The notes under the pieces: model-generated
What the model was told of the DNA's origin: nothing
Database searches by the model: none
Seen by the model: only the letters and a program-made list of their open reading frames with translations
Made by a program: the position numbers and the translations under genes
From: Nitrospira sp.
GTDB taxonomy: Bacteria; Nitrospirota; Nitrospiria; Nitrospirales; Nitrospiraceae
Reading direction: 5' to 3'
Length of the DNA stretch: 48,896 nt
NCBI GenBank assembly: GCA_024330965.1
Contig: JANDJL010000024.1
Coordinates: 1-48,896 of the forward strand
Shown: one piece after another, positions 19,254 to 27,735 of the stretch
Layout of the letters: each line of letters begins with the position of its first letter
How positions within the stretch are numbered: position 1 is the stretch's first letter

Positions 19254-19676
19254 ATGCGCTTCGATCCGGCCCTCGCCGCCCAGGAGGCCTTTCGCGAGTC
19301 CCAAGGGGAGCTCGGCCCCGGATGGGAAACAGCCGTTGCGTTGGAGCAGACGTTTTCCTCCACCGCCGGTACGGAAGCGCGGGAGGCCTATGAACGTTTG
19401 CTCGCGCTCGCGCAACACTATCCGAATGCCAGATCGTTTCATGCCTTCTGTATCTACATCACCTGGCAACAGGCGGCGGAAGAAATGATCGCCCACCACT
19501 TCCAAACGGGTTTAGCACTCTGCGAAGCGTATCTCGTCGCTCATAAAGCCAGCGACCCCGTCCATACCGGGCGAATCACCGAATTGCACGCCTCTTTTCG
19601 GACGGGATTGGGTTTGCAGGACGAGGACGAAATTCTGATCGACTACCAGAACGACACACCGAAAGGAGGCGACTGA
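19254..19676 (+). CDS. hypothetical helical protein
   Basis: 140 residues from the ATG at 19254, preceded by AAAGGAAG about 9 bases upstream. Longer in-frame starts reach into the region divergent from SagB and look non-coding. The sequence is mostly helical (LAAQEAFRESQGELG, FHAFCIYITWQQAAEEMIAH, FQTGLALCEAYLVAH), TPR-like in spacing but without clear consensus. No family is recognised. The TPR gene follows 25 bp later, so both are probably one transcript. Confidence 0.65.
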   Translation: MRFDPALAAQEAFRESQGELGPGWETAVALEQTFSSTAGTEAREAYERLLALAQHYPNARSFHAFCIYITWQQAAEEMIAHHFQTGLALCEAYLVAHKASDPVHTGRITELHASFRTGLGLQDEDEILIDYQNDTPKGGD

Positions 19677-19701
19677 CGGAGAGCGGCTCCCCGATTGAGT
19701 G

Positions 19702-20529
19702 ATGAGCACCGAGTCAAACCTCCCGACCTCCGGGAAGTGCCGCCTCTCGTCGACGCCGAGACACATGGGCGATGACCACAAACAGCGGGCGCGGATTTTT
19801 CTCCATCGCGGAGATCTGCATCATGCGCGCGAGGCCTGGGAAGCGGCGGTCGAAGACGACCGCGCCCACGACAACCGAAGCGAGCTTGCCAACTCGTTGG
19901 GCAATCTGGGAAACACCTGCGCGCTGATGAACGACTTCGACCGCGCGGAACGGTGCTACCGTGAAGTCCTAACCATCCAGCGGACGGAACGCAATCAGCA
20001 CGCCGTCGCCCACACGCTCGTCAATCTCGGCAATCTCCTGATCGACGCCGACCGTCCCGACAAAGCCCGCCCTTATTATCTTGAGGCGTTGGACCTCCTG
20101 CGCGCGTTGAAGGACGATCGCGCTCTCGGCATCCTCTACCACAATCTGGGGCAGCAAGAAGCCCGCGACGGCCGATGGGAAGAGGCGGTCGCGTCGTTTG
20201 CGCGGGCGCTCGATTACCATCGGATCGTTGGGAACGAAGAAGGGCTGGCGGTCACGTACAGCCAACTGGGAAAAATGTTCTTCGACCACGGTGATCTCAT
20301 TCAAGCTGAACGGTGTCTCAACAATGCCTCGGAACATTACATTCGGCTCGGCCTGGAACCGGCCGAAGCCGCCGTGCTTCGCCTGCTCGCTGCCGTCTAC
20401 GAATCCCGTCGTGACGTGATTTCAGCTCGCCGCTGTCTGGAACGTGCGGTCTTACTCGACCGACGCTACCGGCTTCCGGAATTGCAAGCCGACTCCACCC
20501 GCCTGGCCAGCCTTGACCGTTCGGCATAG
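19702..20529 (+). CDS. tetratricopeptide repeat protein
   Basis: 275 residues with about five TPR units between 25 and 260. Examples are LANSLGNLGNTCALMNDFDRAERCYREVL and the following VAHTLVNLGNLLIDADRPDKARPYY, shown here by their first 20 or so residues. TPRs form helical scaffolds for protein contacts. There is no signal peptide, so it is cytoplasmic. The start is either the ATG at 19702 or the one at 19765 (MGDDHKQ), where the repeat region proper begins. Its partner is unknown. Confidence 0.85.
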   Translation: MSTESNLPTSGKCRLSSTPRHMGDDHKQRARIFLHRGDLHHAREAWEAAVEDDRAHDNRSELANSLGNLGNTCALMNDFDRAERCYREVLTIQRTERNQHAVAHTLVNLGNLLIDADRPDKARPYYLEALDLLRALKDDRALGILYHNLGQQEARDGRWEEAVASFARALDYHRIVGNEEGLAVTYSQLGKMFFDHGDLIQAERCLNNASEHYIRLGLEPAEAAVLRLLAAVYESRRDVISARRCLERAVLLDRRYRLPELQADSTRLASLDRSA

Positions 20530-20698
20530 TTCGCACCTTCGCTCTTCGTCAATGTCGATCGACCTGCTTTCCGTTACCATTCGGCTGAACTTCTGGAATT
20601 CCTGGACAGAACGTCACACTCTGATACCGTGATGGCGTCACGCTGGCGGTCAAGTTTCGACCCGACCCAGCCGACAGGATAATGGTCACGGATCGCCC

Positions 20699-21304
20699 AT
20701 GCCGTTTTGTATTCGAGCGTTCATCGTCATCCTCGGAGCATGTATGACTATTCCGGCGGTGCAGGCTGCAGACCCTCCCGATATCCCTCGCATCACGATC
20801 GGCACGCAAGAGGTGGGGCTCACCGCCGGATACCTGTTGCCCCATCGACTGACGACGGACCATACGACCAAACAGCAAGGGCCGGCTCTGATGCCGTCGT
20901 GGGCCATGACGATCACCGATCCCTTCGGCCCAAGCTGGCTTCGGGGGCAGGTCGCTATCGGGGCGGAAGTGGTGTATCTGCAGTTCCGCGAACCGATCCT
21001 GACGCACGGCATCGGCTTTACGCCAAAAATCAAATACAGCCTCATCGTCATGGATCGGCTGCGCCCCTATCTGGAGTTCGCCGGAGGACCGTTCTGGACC
21101 GACCTCGGCGGGAGGATTCCTGAAGAAGCCAACGAGTTCAACTTCATCGTAACCGGCGGCGTCGGCCTGTCATGGTTTCTCACACCGCAGGTCGCGCTTA
21201 ACGCCGGATACCGATTTCACCACATTTCCAATGCTGGCACCGCCTATCCGAATTTGGGACTCAACTCGAGCCTCCCCTTCTGCGGGTTTTCATTTTATTT
21301 CTAA
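20699..21304 (+). CDS. PagL-like lipid A 3-O-deacylase (acyloxyacyl hydrolase family)
   Basis: 201 residues. A signal peptide (to about residue 23, ACMTIPAVQA) is followed by a beta-barrel pattern ending in aromatic FSFYF, as expected for outer-membrane barrels. The catalytic region YRFHHISNAGTAYPNLGLN carries the His and Ser of the PagL His-x-Ser-Asn motif. PagL removes the 3-O acyl chain of lipid A in the outer membrane. The next gene, a lipoprotein, starts 11 bp later with AAGGAG, so the two form an operon. Confidence 0.82.
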   Translation: MPFCIRAFIVILGACMTIPAVQAADPPDIPRITIGTQEVGLTAGYLLPHRLTTDHTTKQQGPALMPSWAMTITDPFGPSWLRGQVAIGAEVVYLQFREPILTHGIGFTPKIKYSLIVMDRLRPYLEFAGGPFWTDLGGRIPEEANEFNFIVTGGVGLSWFLTPQVALNAGYRFHHISNAGTAYPNLGLNSSLPFCGFSFYF

Positions 21305-21315
21305 GGAGACGCTGT

Positions 21316-22056
21316 ATGGTCACTCATAAGGCAGGCTGGATCATGCTGGGACTGTTCGCCATGACGACGCTCGGCTGCGGTCACTGGATCGACGTGACGC
21401 CCTCTCCGCCATCCGAGGGCACCTCCGTCGCGCGCACGGTCTCCAAGGACGAACGGGTTCCTTTCGTCATGGAGGGATTCCGCGTGATTCAGAACGGCGC
21501 TCCACAGCACCCGTCGTCCGATTTCGAGCGCCGCCTTCTCGCCAGTGTCCAAGAAACCCGCCTTTTTTCGACCGTGGTTCCCTTGGGAGGCGACTCATCC
21601 TCCTTGAGCGAGAAAACCGTGACCGCGCGAATGACCCTGGAAGAGACCATCGACCCCCGGTCGGGAGCTTCAGCCTGGAAGGGATTCCTGGTCGGGGCTT
21701 CGATGTTTCTCCTCGCACCGCTCATCGAGCTCGACTATGGCTACGCCGTGCAGGCCACACTTGAGCTCGAACGATGGGACGGCGACGTCCGTCGCTATGA
21801 CGCCCGTTCTTCCGGAACCGCCCGCTATCATCTCTTTGGAGCCACGCCGATCCTGTTCGACGAACTCAAGGGACAGGTAACGGAGACTTGTCTTCAAGAC
21901 TTGATGCATCAACTGGTGCGAGACAGCGAGCAGTACTTGGCCGGCCACCCGTCATCCCCGCCGGCAATCCGCACCGTCACGGTGGGAGTTCGAAAGTCGG
22001 CTTCCCGGCCTGGCGCAAATCCCGCCGTGCCCATCGCCATCAGCCCCACGCCCTAG
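21316..22056 (+). CDS. lipoprotein, unknown function
   Basis: 246 residues. The signal peptide ends in a lipobox (MTTLGCG, lipidated Cys about residue 21). A hydrophobic stretch near 125-140 (WKGFLVGASMFLLAPLIEL) resembles that of other periplasmic lipoproteins with a buried helix. No domain is recognised. AAGGAG 7 bases before the ATG is a strong ribosome binding site. Co-transcription with the PagL-like gene suggests an outer-membrane role. Confidence 0.8.
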   Translation: MVTHKAGWIMLGLFAMTTLGCGHWIDVTPSPPSEGTSVARTVSKDERVPFVMEGFRVIQNGAPQHPSSDFERRLLASVQETRLFSTVVPLGGDSSSLSEKTVTARMTLEETIDPRSGASAWKGFLVGASMFLLAPLIELDYGYAVQATLELERWDGDVRRYDARSSGTARYHLFGATPILFDELKGQVTETCLQDLMHQLVRDSEQYLAGHPSSPPAIRTVTVGVRKSASRPGANPAVPIAISPTP

Positions 22057-22074
22057 CGGATTCCGACGCTTCGA

Positions 22075-22083
22075 TGCTATAGT
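22075..22083 (+). promoter_or_regulatory. extended -10 promoter element, TGCTATAGT
   Basis: TGC followed by TATAGT, 74 bp before the start at 22158. The identical nonamer occurs at 23562-23570 before the ECF sigma gene. No good -35 is visible, as is typical of extended -10 promoters. Confidence 0.45.
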
Positions 22084-22157
22084 GACGACGGTCACGGCGA
22101 TGGGGGCACAAAACGATCGAGACTTCGTGTCAGCCCACCGTGAGAAAGGAGCCGTCC

Positions 22158-22358
22158 ATGACCCTCGCCGAAGCTCGACAGCGCATTGAATGGGCCATCA
22201 CCCAATTCGGACAACATGCCGCTCCCGCCATCGATCTCGTCATGGCGGAGGTCCGTTCCGACATGGGCGCCGGTGCGTTCAACGAGCTGGTCGACGATTT
22301 CGACCTCGAGCTGTTGTACAACATCGCCCCAATGGAATCCGACCATTCAAACGGTTAA
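22158..22358 (+). CDS. small conserved-looking hypothetical protein
   Basis: 66 residues, acidic and helical (MTLAEARQRIEWAITQFG, then a DDFDLELLYNIAP segment). The ATG at 22158 is chosen because GAGAAAGGAG lies 7 bases before it. No family is recognised. It has its own extended -10 element upstream and an intrinsic terminator just after the stop, so it looks like a monocistronic unit. Confidence 0.7.
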   Translation: MTLAEARQRIEWAITQFGQHAAPAIDLVMAEVRSDMGAGAFNELVDDFDLELLYNIAPMESDHSNG

Positions 22359-22368
22359 CCGTGCCAAG

Positions 22369-22395
22369 AGCCGAGCGTCTTTCGTTCGGCTTTTT
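22369..22395 (+). terminator. intrinsic terminator
   Basis: AGCCGAGCG (22369-22377) pairs with CGTTCGGCT (22383-22391) with one G-T wobble, with a 5-base loop. A run of five T follows (22391-22395). It lies 11 bp after the stop of the 66-residue gene. Confidence 0.8.
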
Positions 22396-22436
22396 CCCAT
22401 ACTGGTTTGCTGGTCACTTGAACCTTCTTCTTTCCG

Positions 22437-23519
22437 ATGCCGCTGATCTGGGCCGCGATCTCAGCCCACGGATTTGGTCACGCCGCGCAAGTCGTTCCGG
22501 TTCTTAATGCGCTGGGGCGACTCGTTCCCGATCTCCGGGCGTTGCTTCGAACCACAGTTCCTCGTTCGTTTTTTACAAACCGGCTTGAGGTTCCCTTCGA
22601 GGTTCAACCCGTGCAGCAAGACGTCGGCTGCATTCAAGAGGGACCGTTGTCGATCGACGTGGCGGCGACGTGGCGCGCGCACTATCAGTTTCACCTGACC
22701 TGGGAAGAACGGCTGGAGGCCGAAGTGTCGGCCATCCTCGACGCCCGCCCCGATCTGATCTTGGCCGACACACCGTACCTGGCCATTGCAGCCGGATCGA
22801 AGGCCGGCATTCCCACCGTCGCTCTTATGAATTTTACGTGGGATCTGGTGCTCTCGGCGCTCACATCGACGCCGGAGGCCCACCACGAAGACCTGTTGCT
22901 CGCAATGCGCCGCGCCTATGCCCGTGCGGATCTTGCGCTCCGCATCACGCCGGCGCCCGTCATCACCGTCTTTCATCGGATGTTCGACGTCGGTCCGATT
23001 GCGGCGCCTGCCTCACCAGCCTGCGATCGACTTGCGGCATGCCTTCAACTTGCTCCCGGAGAACGGACGGTGCTGGTTGGATTCGGCGGCGTCCCGCTGG
23101 CAACTCTTCCGTTTGAATCCTTACGCACGGTGACCGGCTATCGATTCCTCTTCGACGGCTCGGTTCCTCCCGGCGATCGGCGATTTGTCTCAACCCGCTC
23201 GCTGCCTTTTTCCTTCAAAGAGCTGCTGGCATCCACAGACATCATCATGACGAAACCAGGATATGGAACGTTGCTCGAAGCCGTGGCACTGCGCATCCCG
23301 CTCATCTATGTCCGCCGCTATAATTTTGCCGACGAGCAACCGTTGGTAGAGTTCCTCCACCGGTATGGGCGAGGGATCGAACTGTCACCACAAGATTTCA
23401 TCGCCGGCCGATGGGCGACCACGCTCGATGCCACCTTCGCTCTTCCTCCCCCGCCGACCCCTCCTCCGCCAATGTCCGGAGCAACGGACGCCGCCGAATT
23501 GTTGGCCACGTTCCTCTGA
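22437..23519 (+). CDS. glycosyltransferase-like protein (GT-B, MurG/UGT-like)
   Basis: 360 residues. It begins with SAHGFGHAAQVVPVL, a MurG-like glycine-rich N-terminal loop, and has TKPGYGTLLEAVALRIPLIY, the usual nucleotide-sugar-binding region of GT-B enzymes, at about 275-295. It lacks a signal peptide. Similar proteins occur as the N-terminal half of L-arabinokinases, so the substrate is uncertain. A proline-rich stretch (LPPPPTPPPPMSG) near the C-terminus looks like a flexible tail. The ATG at 22437 directly follows the preceding terminator region by about 40 bp, so it probably has its own promoter. Confidence 0.72.
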   Translation: MPLIWAAISAHGFGHAAQVVPVLNALGRLVPDLRALLRTTVPRSFFTNRLEVPFEVQPVQQDVGCIQEGPLSIDVAATWRAHYQFHLTWEERLEAEVSAILDARPDLILADTPYLAIAAGSKAGIPTVALMNFTWDLVLSALTSTPEAHHEDLLLAMRRAYARADLALRITPAPVITVFHRMFDVGPIAAPASPACDRLAACLQLAPGERTVLVGFGGVPLATLPFESLRTVTGYRFLFDGSVPPGDRRFVSTRSLPFSFKELLASTDIIMTKPGYGTLLEAVALRIPLIYVRRYNFADEQPLVEFLHRYGRGIELSPQDFIAGRWATTLDATFALPPPPTPPPPMSGATDAAELLATFL

Positions 23520-23561
23520 TACGCACAGATTGCCCGTTTCATTCGTCGAACGGAGAAACAA

Positions 23562-23570
23562 TGCTATAGT
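23562..23570 (+). promoter_or_regulatory. extended -10 promoter element before the ECF sigma gene
   Basis: TGCTATAGT, identical to the element at 22075-22083, 49 bp before the ATG at 23620. It fits a housekeeping sigma factor better than an ECF-type promoter, so it gives no evidence of autoregulation. Confidence 0.45.
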
Positions 23571-23619
23571 AACGGCGCGTGCTCGACGGAGGACGCATCG
23601 AGCCAGCCGTCCGTTGCTT

Positions 23620-24225
23620 ATGCGCCAGGATCTAGAACAAGCCGCTTCAACCATCGACCCCGTTCTGCTGTCCCGAGCGGTGAAGGGCGATCATCAGGCT
23701 TTCTCTCGCCTCTATGACCTGTCCGGCACGCTTCTCTACAGCCTCGCGCTCAAAATTTTGGGAAACCGCGAGGACGCGGCCGGCCTGTTGCAAGAGATCT
23801 ACCTTGAAATCTTGAAAAAGACGGCGCGATACGACGTAGGCCGCGGCACACCTATCGTCTGGCTGATCACGTTGACTCGCAACCGCGCCATCGACCGATT
23901 GCGAACGGGCGGCGTCCGCGCCAAGGGTCGGGCTGCCCCCCTGCTTAACGGCTCGACGACGGAACGGGCCACCGATCAACCTTCCGGCTCCTTCGATGCG
24001 CGGGCCGACCAGGAGCTCCGACAACTGATCCTCGCCGCGGCGGCCGGTCTGCCGCCGGCGCAACGGGAAGCCATTGAAATGGCCTATTATGCCGGTCTCT
24101 CATACGTGGAAATTGCCTCTAGACTCAATCTCCCCCCCGAAACTGTGAAGACCCGCATCAAGCTCGCCATGACCAAACTGCGGGAGGCGCTGGGGGAAGG
24201 CGAGGAGCGTCACACTCGTTCATGA
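23620..24225 (+). CDS. ECF RNA polymerase sigma factor
   Basis: 201 residues from the ATG at 23620; a longer in-frame frame upstream overlaps the previous gene and is not used. The sigma-2 region spans about 20-90 (SRLYDLSGTLLYSLALKIL, LQEIYLEILKK, IVWLITLTRNRAIDRLR). The sigma-4 region spans about 140-195 (LPPAQREAIEMAYYAGLSY then a helix-turn-helix VEIASRLNLPPETVKTRIKLA). It directs RNA polymerase to stress or envelope promoters, in the SigK/RskA-type group. The stop overlaps the start of the anti-sigma gene by four bases. Confidence 0.93.
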   Translation: MRQDLEQAASTIDPVLLSRAVKGDHQAFSRLYDLSGTLLYSLALKILGNREDAAGLLQEIYLEILKKTARYDVGRGTPIVWLITLTRNRAIDRLRTGGVRAKGRAAPLLNGSTTERATDQPSGSFDARADQELRQLILAAAAGLPPAQREAIEMAYYAGLSYVEIASRLNLPPETVKTRIKLAMTKLREALGEGEERHTRS

Positions 24226-25244
24226 CTCACGGGGAACTGGAAGACGCGATTCCGCTGTACGCGATCGGTGCGCTGGAACGAGGCGAGCGACAAGTTCTCG
24301 ACGCTCACCTGCTGTCCGGTTGCTCCTCCTGTCATTCCGCGCTCCGGGAGTTTCAGGCCGTGGCTGCCGCCCTTCCATTCGGCTTGGACATCGTCGCACC
24401 GCCCCGCTTGTTGAGAGCCACCATCATGGCGGCGCGGGCGTCCAATGTCGGCCCCGACACGACTGGACGAACATCGGAGCTCTCACGCCTTGGACCAGGA
24501 AAGTGGATAGATCACGTGTCTCAACCGGATTCCCACTCCACGGCCGCCTGGTCGAGTATTTTACCAAGATGGATCCTCGGACCCGCCATCGCCGCGGCCG
24601 TCGCCGGGGGCTACATGGCATGGAGCACCTACGATTCACAAGTGGCAGACGACCCGATCGCATTGGCGCAGCGGAAGGAGCAAGCCGATTCCGCCGCCTC
24701 TCAATTGGCCGAGTTACAGCGACAGCTCGAAGAACGCGAGCAATCTCTGACTCGCGCGCGCGAAGAACTGCACCGCTCCCTGGCCGATATGGCGGATCTC
24801 AAAGATCAACTGATCCAACGCGAAGCCGAGTTAGACGTCCTGAAGGCCCGACTCGATCAGTATGAGAAACGGCGCCCCCGCACGCCAGAAGACGAGTTGG
24901 CCGTACTCCTGCGCACACCGACTACCAAAGCTGCTGTCCTGGCTGGAACGGAAGCCGCCAGAGACGCATCCGGAATTTTCCTTTATGATCGCCGAACCCG
25001 GAAAGCCTGGCTGTACACGCTGAATCTTCCCGCCTGTCCAGCCGGGACGGAATATCGACTTTGGATCCTGAACGAGAAACCAGTCAATGTCGGCGCCTTT
25101 CACGTCGGCAAAGGAGAAACGGCCCACCTGTTCGTTCAGTCCGCCCCCGATTTTCCCGACACGAAGGCTTTGTCCGTCAGCCTTGAGCCGGTCGGAGGAG
25201 GTCCACAGCCGTCGGGGGCGCTCTACCTCCGGAGTGACTTGTAG
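24222..25244 (+). CDS. membrane anti-sigma factor (RskA-type, zinc motif)
   Basis: 340 residues. The N-terminal anti-sigma domain has a His29-x4-Cys34-x2-Cys37 cluster (DAHLLSGCSSCHSAL) that could bind zinc and the sigma factor. One membrane helix follows (about 112-132, WILGPAIAAAVAGGYMAW). A long coiled coil of about 65 residues (QLAELQRQLEEREQSL onwards) then extends into the periplasm, ahead of an RskA-type C-terminal domain (EYRLWILNEKPVNVGAFHVG). Such proteins hold the sigma factor until signal-induced release. The four-base overlap with the sigma gene supports the pairing. The coiled coil is longer than in typical RskA proteins. Confidence 0.88.
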   Translation: MTHGELEDAIPLYAIGALERGERQVLDAHLLSGCSSCHSALREFQAVAAALPFGLDIVAPPRLLRATIMAARASNVGPDTTGRTSELSRLGPGKWIDHVSQPDSHSTAAWSSILPRWILGPAIAAAVAGGYMAWSTYDSQVADDPIALAQRKEQADSAASQLAELQRQLEEREQSLTRAREELHRSLADMADLKDQLIQREAELDVLKARLDQYEKRRPRTPEDELAVLLRTPTTKAAVLAGTEAARDASGIFLYDRRTRKAWLYTLNLPACPAGTEYRLWILNEKPVNVGAFHVGKGETAHLFVQSAPDFPDTKALSVSLEPVGGGPQPSGALYLRSDL

Positions 25245-25292
25245 TCGCTCTCTTTTCTTTTCTTACGCCCCTGCCTTCAATAAAAGGCCCTG

Positions 25293-25301
25293 TGCTACCA
25301 T
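25293..25301 (+). promoter_or_regulatory. candidate extended -10 element before tadA
   Basis: TGCTACCAT, 39 bases before the tadA ATG at 25341. It has the same TGC lead as the two TGCTATAGT elements. There is no recognisable -35. Confidence 0.3.
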
Positions 25302-25340
25302 GCCGAGGGAACCGATCAGCCCTCGACCGTGGATCGTCTC

Positions 25341-25838
25341 ATGCACTGGAACGACGTGGATCGCTACTTTATGCGACTGGCTCTTGCGCAGGCTCGGTCG
25401 GCGCCTGCGGCGGGAGAAGTGCCGATCGCCGCGATTCTCGTGCATGATGGACTGATCCTGGCATCCGCCCATAATCTCCGCGAGTCTCGGCAAGATCCAA
25501 CGGCCCACGCCGAAATTCTCGCCATTCGGAACGCGGCCGAACGCCTTCGCACCTGGCGGCTGACCGATTCGACGCTCTACGTGACGCTTGAACCCTGCCC
25601 CATGTGTGCCGGCGCCGTCGTACAGGCCCGCATTGCGCGACTCGTGTTCGGGGCCTGGGATCCCAAGGCCGGCGCCTGCGGTTCACTCTTCGACATCCCA
25701 TCCGAGCATAAGCTGAATCACCGTGTGGAAGTCCTGGGAGGCGTGTTGGAAGAAGAGTGTCAGGCGCTCATTCGGGATTTCTTTCGTACCAGGCGGAACG
25801 ATGCCCCAGCCAAGAACGAGTCTTTCTCGGCCCAATGA
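25341..25838 (+). CDS. tadA: tRNA-specific adenosine deaminase
   Basis: 165 residues from the ATG at 25341; a GTG four codons upstream (25329) is also possible. The cytidine/adenosine-deaminase zinc motif is complete: His and catalytic Glu in DPTAHAEILAIR and two Cys in EPCPMCAGAV. It converts A34 to inosine in tRNA-Arg(ACG), the tRNA that is encoded at 8367-8442 in this window. It is in the same direction as the anti-sigma gene but has its own upstream element, so it is probably a separate unit. Confidence 0.95.
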   Translation: MHWNDVDRYFMRLALAQARSAPAAGEVPIAAILVHDGLILASAHNLRESRQDPTAHAEILAIRNAAERLRTWRLTDSTLYVTLEPCPMCAGAVVQARIARLVFGAWDPKAGACGSLFDIPSEHKLNHRVEVLGGVLEEECQALIRDFFRTRRNDAPAKNESFSAQ

Positions 25839-25954
25839 CCGACGAAGCGGCTCTCGCGTTAAAGAGGCCGGCCACGGTGATCTGCCGGACCACCAGATTC
25901 AATTGGTTGTCTGGCCCCTTGTTGATGGGAAGTCCGATGGGATATCGTGCATGA
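25835..25954 (+). CDS. possible small ORF overlapping the tadA stop
   Basis: An ATG overlaps the tadA stop in an ATGA arrangement and opens 39 codons (MTDEAALALKRPATVICRTT, then RFNWLSGPLLMGSPMGYRA). There is no family match and no independent ribosome binding site. It could be a translationally coupled microprotein or chance. Confidence 0.2.
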   Translation: MTDEAALALKRPATVICRTTRFNWLSGPLLMGSPMGYRA

Positions 25955-25979
25955 CACGATCGGAGACGGAGCCTCTCTC

Positions 25980-26624
25980 ATGATAACGGCAGGTGGATCA
26001 CTGCGACACATCCACCGATTCCCGCCGCGATCGGCCATGTGTCTCCTCGCTATGGTCTTGTTCTCAATGCGGCCTTCCCCTCTCGCCATGGCGCTTGATT
26101 CATCATTGGAGCTGTTCCCTGTTCGTCCCTTCAATTTCGACATTTCATTCAATCAACGGACCTTCGCGCCGCGGGCCAGAGTCATCGCCGCTCAGGCCGG
26201 CATCACCGCCCTTCGCTACGGTCTGCTCGAGGTTCGAACGGTGTATCAGTTCTACAGCCAACACACCAAGACCTTCACCACGGATCAACATTCCTTGTAT
26301 GTCAATCCTCGGTGGAATAATTTCATCGACATTCTGGACTTTCCCAAAGACAAACCAATTCATCGTCTGATTCGGCACGTCCTGTTCGGTCCGCTCGAAG
26401 ACCGGGCCGTTCCGTACGTCGGCGCGTTGCTGGGAGGGACGCTGCCCGGCCGGGGTGAGTTCGCTCCCGGCTATCTCTACGGGGGACAAATCGGGGTCCG
26501 CTTTCCCGTTGCGCGAGGGTTTTCAGTTGATATGGGGCTCCAATATTCGCGGTTTGAAATTGACTTTCAAAGCCGGTCCAACTTAGCGGAACAGTGGCTC
26601 TTCACCATCGGAGTCCGATTCTGA
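25980..26624 (+). CDS. outer-membrane beta-barrel protein, unknown
   Basis: 214 residues from the ATG at 25980; a GTG at 25947 is in frame but gives an unlikely N-terminus. A signal peptide (CLLAMVLFSMRPSPLAMA) precedes alternating beta segments, and the protein ends in IGVRF, a typical barrel terminus ending in Phe. It resembles PagL/OmpW-sized barrels, but the catalytic His-x-Ser motif is not seen. The downstream lipoprotein starts 5 bp after its stop, so the two share an operon. Confidence 0.7.
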   Translation: MITAGGSLRHIHRFPPRSAMCLLAMVLFSMRPSPLAMALDSSLELFPVRPFNFDISFNQRTFAPRARVIAAQAGITALRYGLLEVRTVYQFYSQHTKTFTTDQHSLYVNPRWNNFIDILDFPKDKPIHRLIRHVLFGPLEDRAVPYVGALLGGTLPGRGEFAPGYLYGGQIGVRFPVARGFSVDMGLQYSRFEIDFQSRSNLAEQWLFTIGVRF

Positions 26625-26629
26625 CCGTT

Positions 26630-27709
26630 ATGACGATGAAGGGATTCTTCAACGATACACACCGCCTTCTCCGGAAAACGGCCCACCACCGACATCGAGC
26701 GGGAATTCGCGGCCCGATTCTGTTTCTTCTCGCGTTTGTGGGCCTTTTGTCGGGATGCGGTCTGATCTTTGATGCAATCGAGTTAGTGCATCCGCTCACC
26801 GGCGACGAGCTGTCGGCCATCTGCGCCCGCGGACGTCTGCATGTCGGCATCTCTGTCGAACCCTTTCGACCCTTCGTGTTTCCGGCTGTCTATACCGATG
26901 AGGGAATTCGTGTCACCGGTCTCGATGTCGAATTGATCCGAGAAGTCTCGCAAGCCTTGAGCGAGCACTGCGGAAGACAACAGCCCATTGTGCCGACGCT
27001 GCACCTGACCCGTTTCCGAGATCTCCTCATCGAACTTAACGAGGGGCACCTTGATCTCTTCGTTTCTTCGTTTAGCGGCAATGTCCCCGGGTCGCACCCC
27101 GGAGGACTGTGGACTTCCATGCCATACTTTCAAGAAGGCGGGATCGGCGTCATCGTCCGTCGTGCCGACATCGCGGACAAGATCCTGTCGGTGTTTCGCA
27201 ATCAGGCCGAGCCAGACACATTGGCCGCCATGCAGGAAGCAGTCGCTGGCCTGACCGTCGCCGTCCAGAACAGAAGAACCGCTCATTTCTATGCGGAGGC
27301 CAATCTGCGACGCGCCCGACTCATGGTCTGCGATTCGCTCCCCGCGGCGGTGGAGACCAAAGACCCGCCCATTGATGTGATTTTGACCGATTATCCCATT
27401 CTTCACTATGTGACCAAGCGGGTTTGGCCGGACTGGCGTCTGCTCGATCGACCTGACGGCACGCCATTGATCCTCACACGGGAATATTTCTCGATCGTCA
27501 CGAGCGAGGAAAAACGGCGACTCCAGTGGTTTCTCAACAACCTGCTGTATCGTTTGGAAGAAACGGGCCGTCTGGCGCAGATGCGAAGACGCTGGCTCCA
27601 AGAGGATTATGCACCGACCCGCCGGGCAACCGTCGAGGGACTGCCGCTTGAAGTATCGAAAGTGCCGGGTCACTATAACCAAGGCCAGTGCCGCATGGCA
27701 GGGAGATGA
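26630..27709 (+). CDS. periplasmic solute-binding-like lipoprotein (SBP family 3)
   Basis: 359 residues from the ATG at 26630; 26636 is also possible. After a basic N-terminus and hydrophobic stretch comes a lipobox (LLSGCG). The body has SBP_bac_3 features: GRLHVGISVEPFRPFVFP at the start of the ligand domain, then VTGLDVELIREVSQAL, LDLFVSSF and DVILTDYPILHYV. Such proteins bind amino acids or similar small molecules for ABC transporters, but no permease or ATPase is adjacent. The same fold also serves as a sensor domain. It lies between a barrel gene and a haem-protein gene. Confidence 0.78.
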   Translation: MTMKGFFNDTHRLLRKTAHHRHRAGIRGPILFLLAFVGLLSGCGLIFDAIELVHPLTGDELSAICARGRLHVGISVEPFRPFVFPAVYTDEGIRVTGLDVELIREVSQALSEHCGRQQPIVPTLHLTRFRDLLIELNEGHLDLFVSSFSGNVPGSHPGGLWTSMPYFQEGGIGVIVRRADIADKILSVFRNQAEPDTLAAMQEAVAGLTVAVQNRRTAHFYAEANLRRARLMVCDSLPAAVETKDPPIDVILTDYPILHYVTKRVWPDWRLLDRPDGTPLILTREYFSIVTSEEKRRLQWFLNNLLYRLEETGRLAQMRRRWLQEDYAPTRRATVEGLPLEVSKVPGHYNQGQCRMAGR

Positions 27710-27735
27710 TGAAGCGCATGAGGTACAATTCCGCC

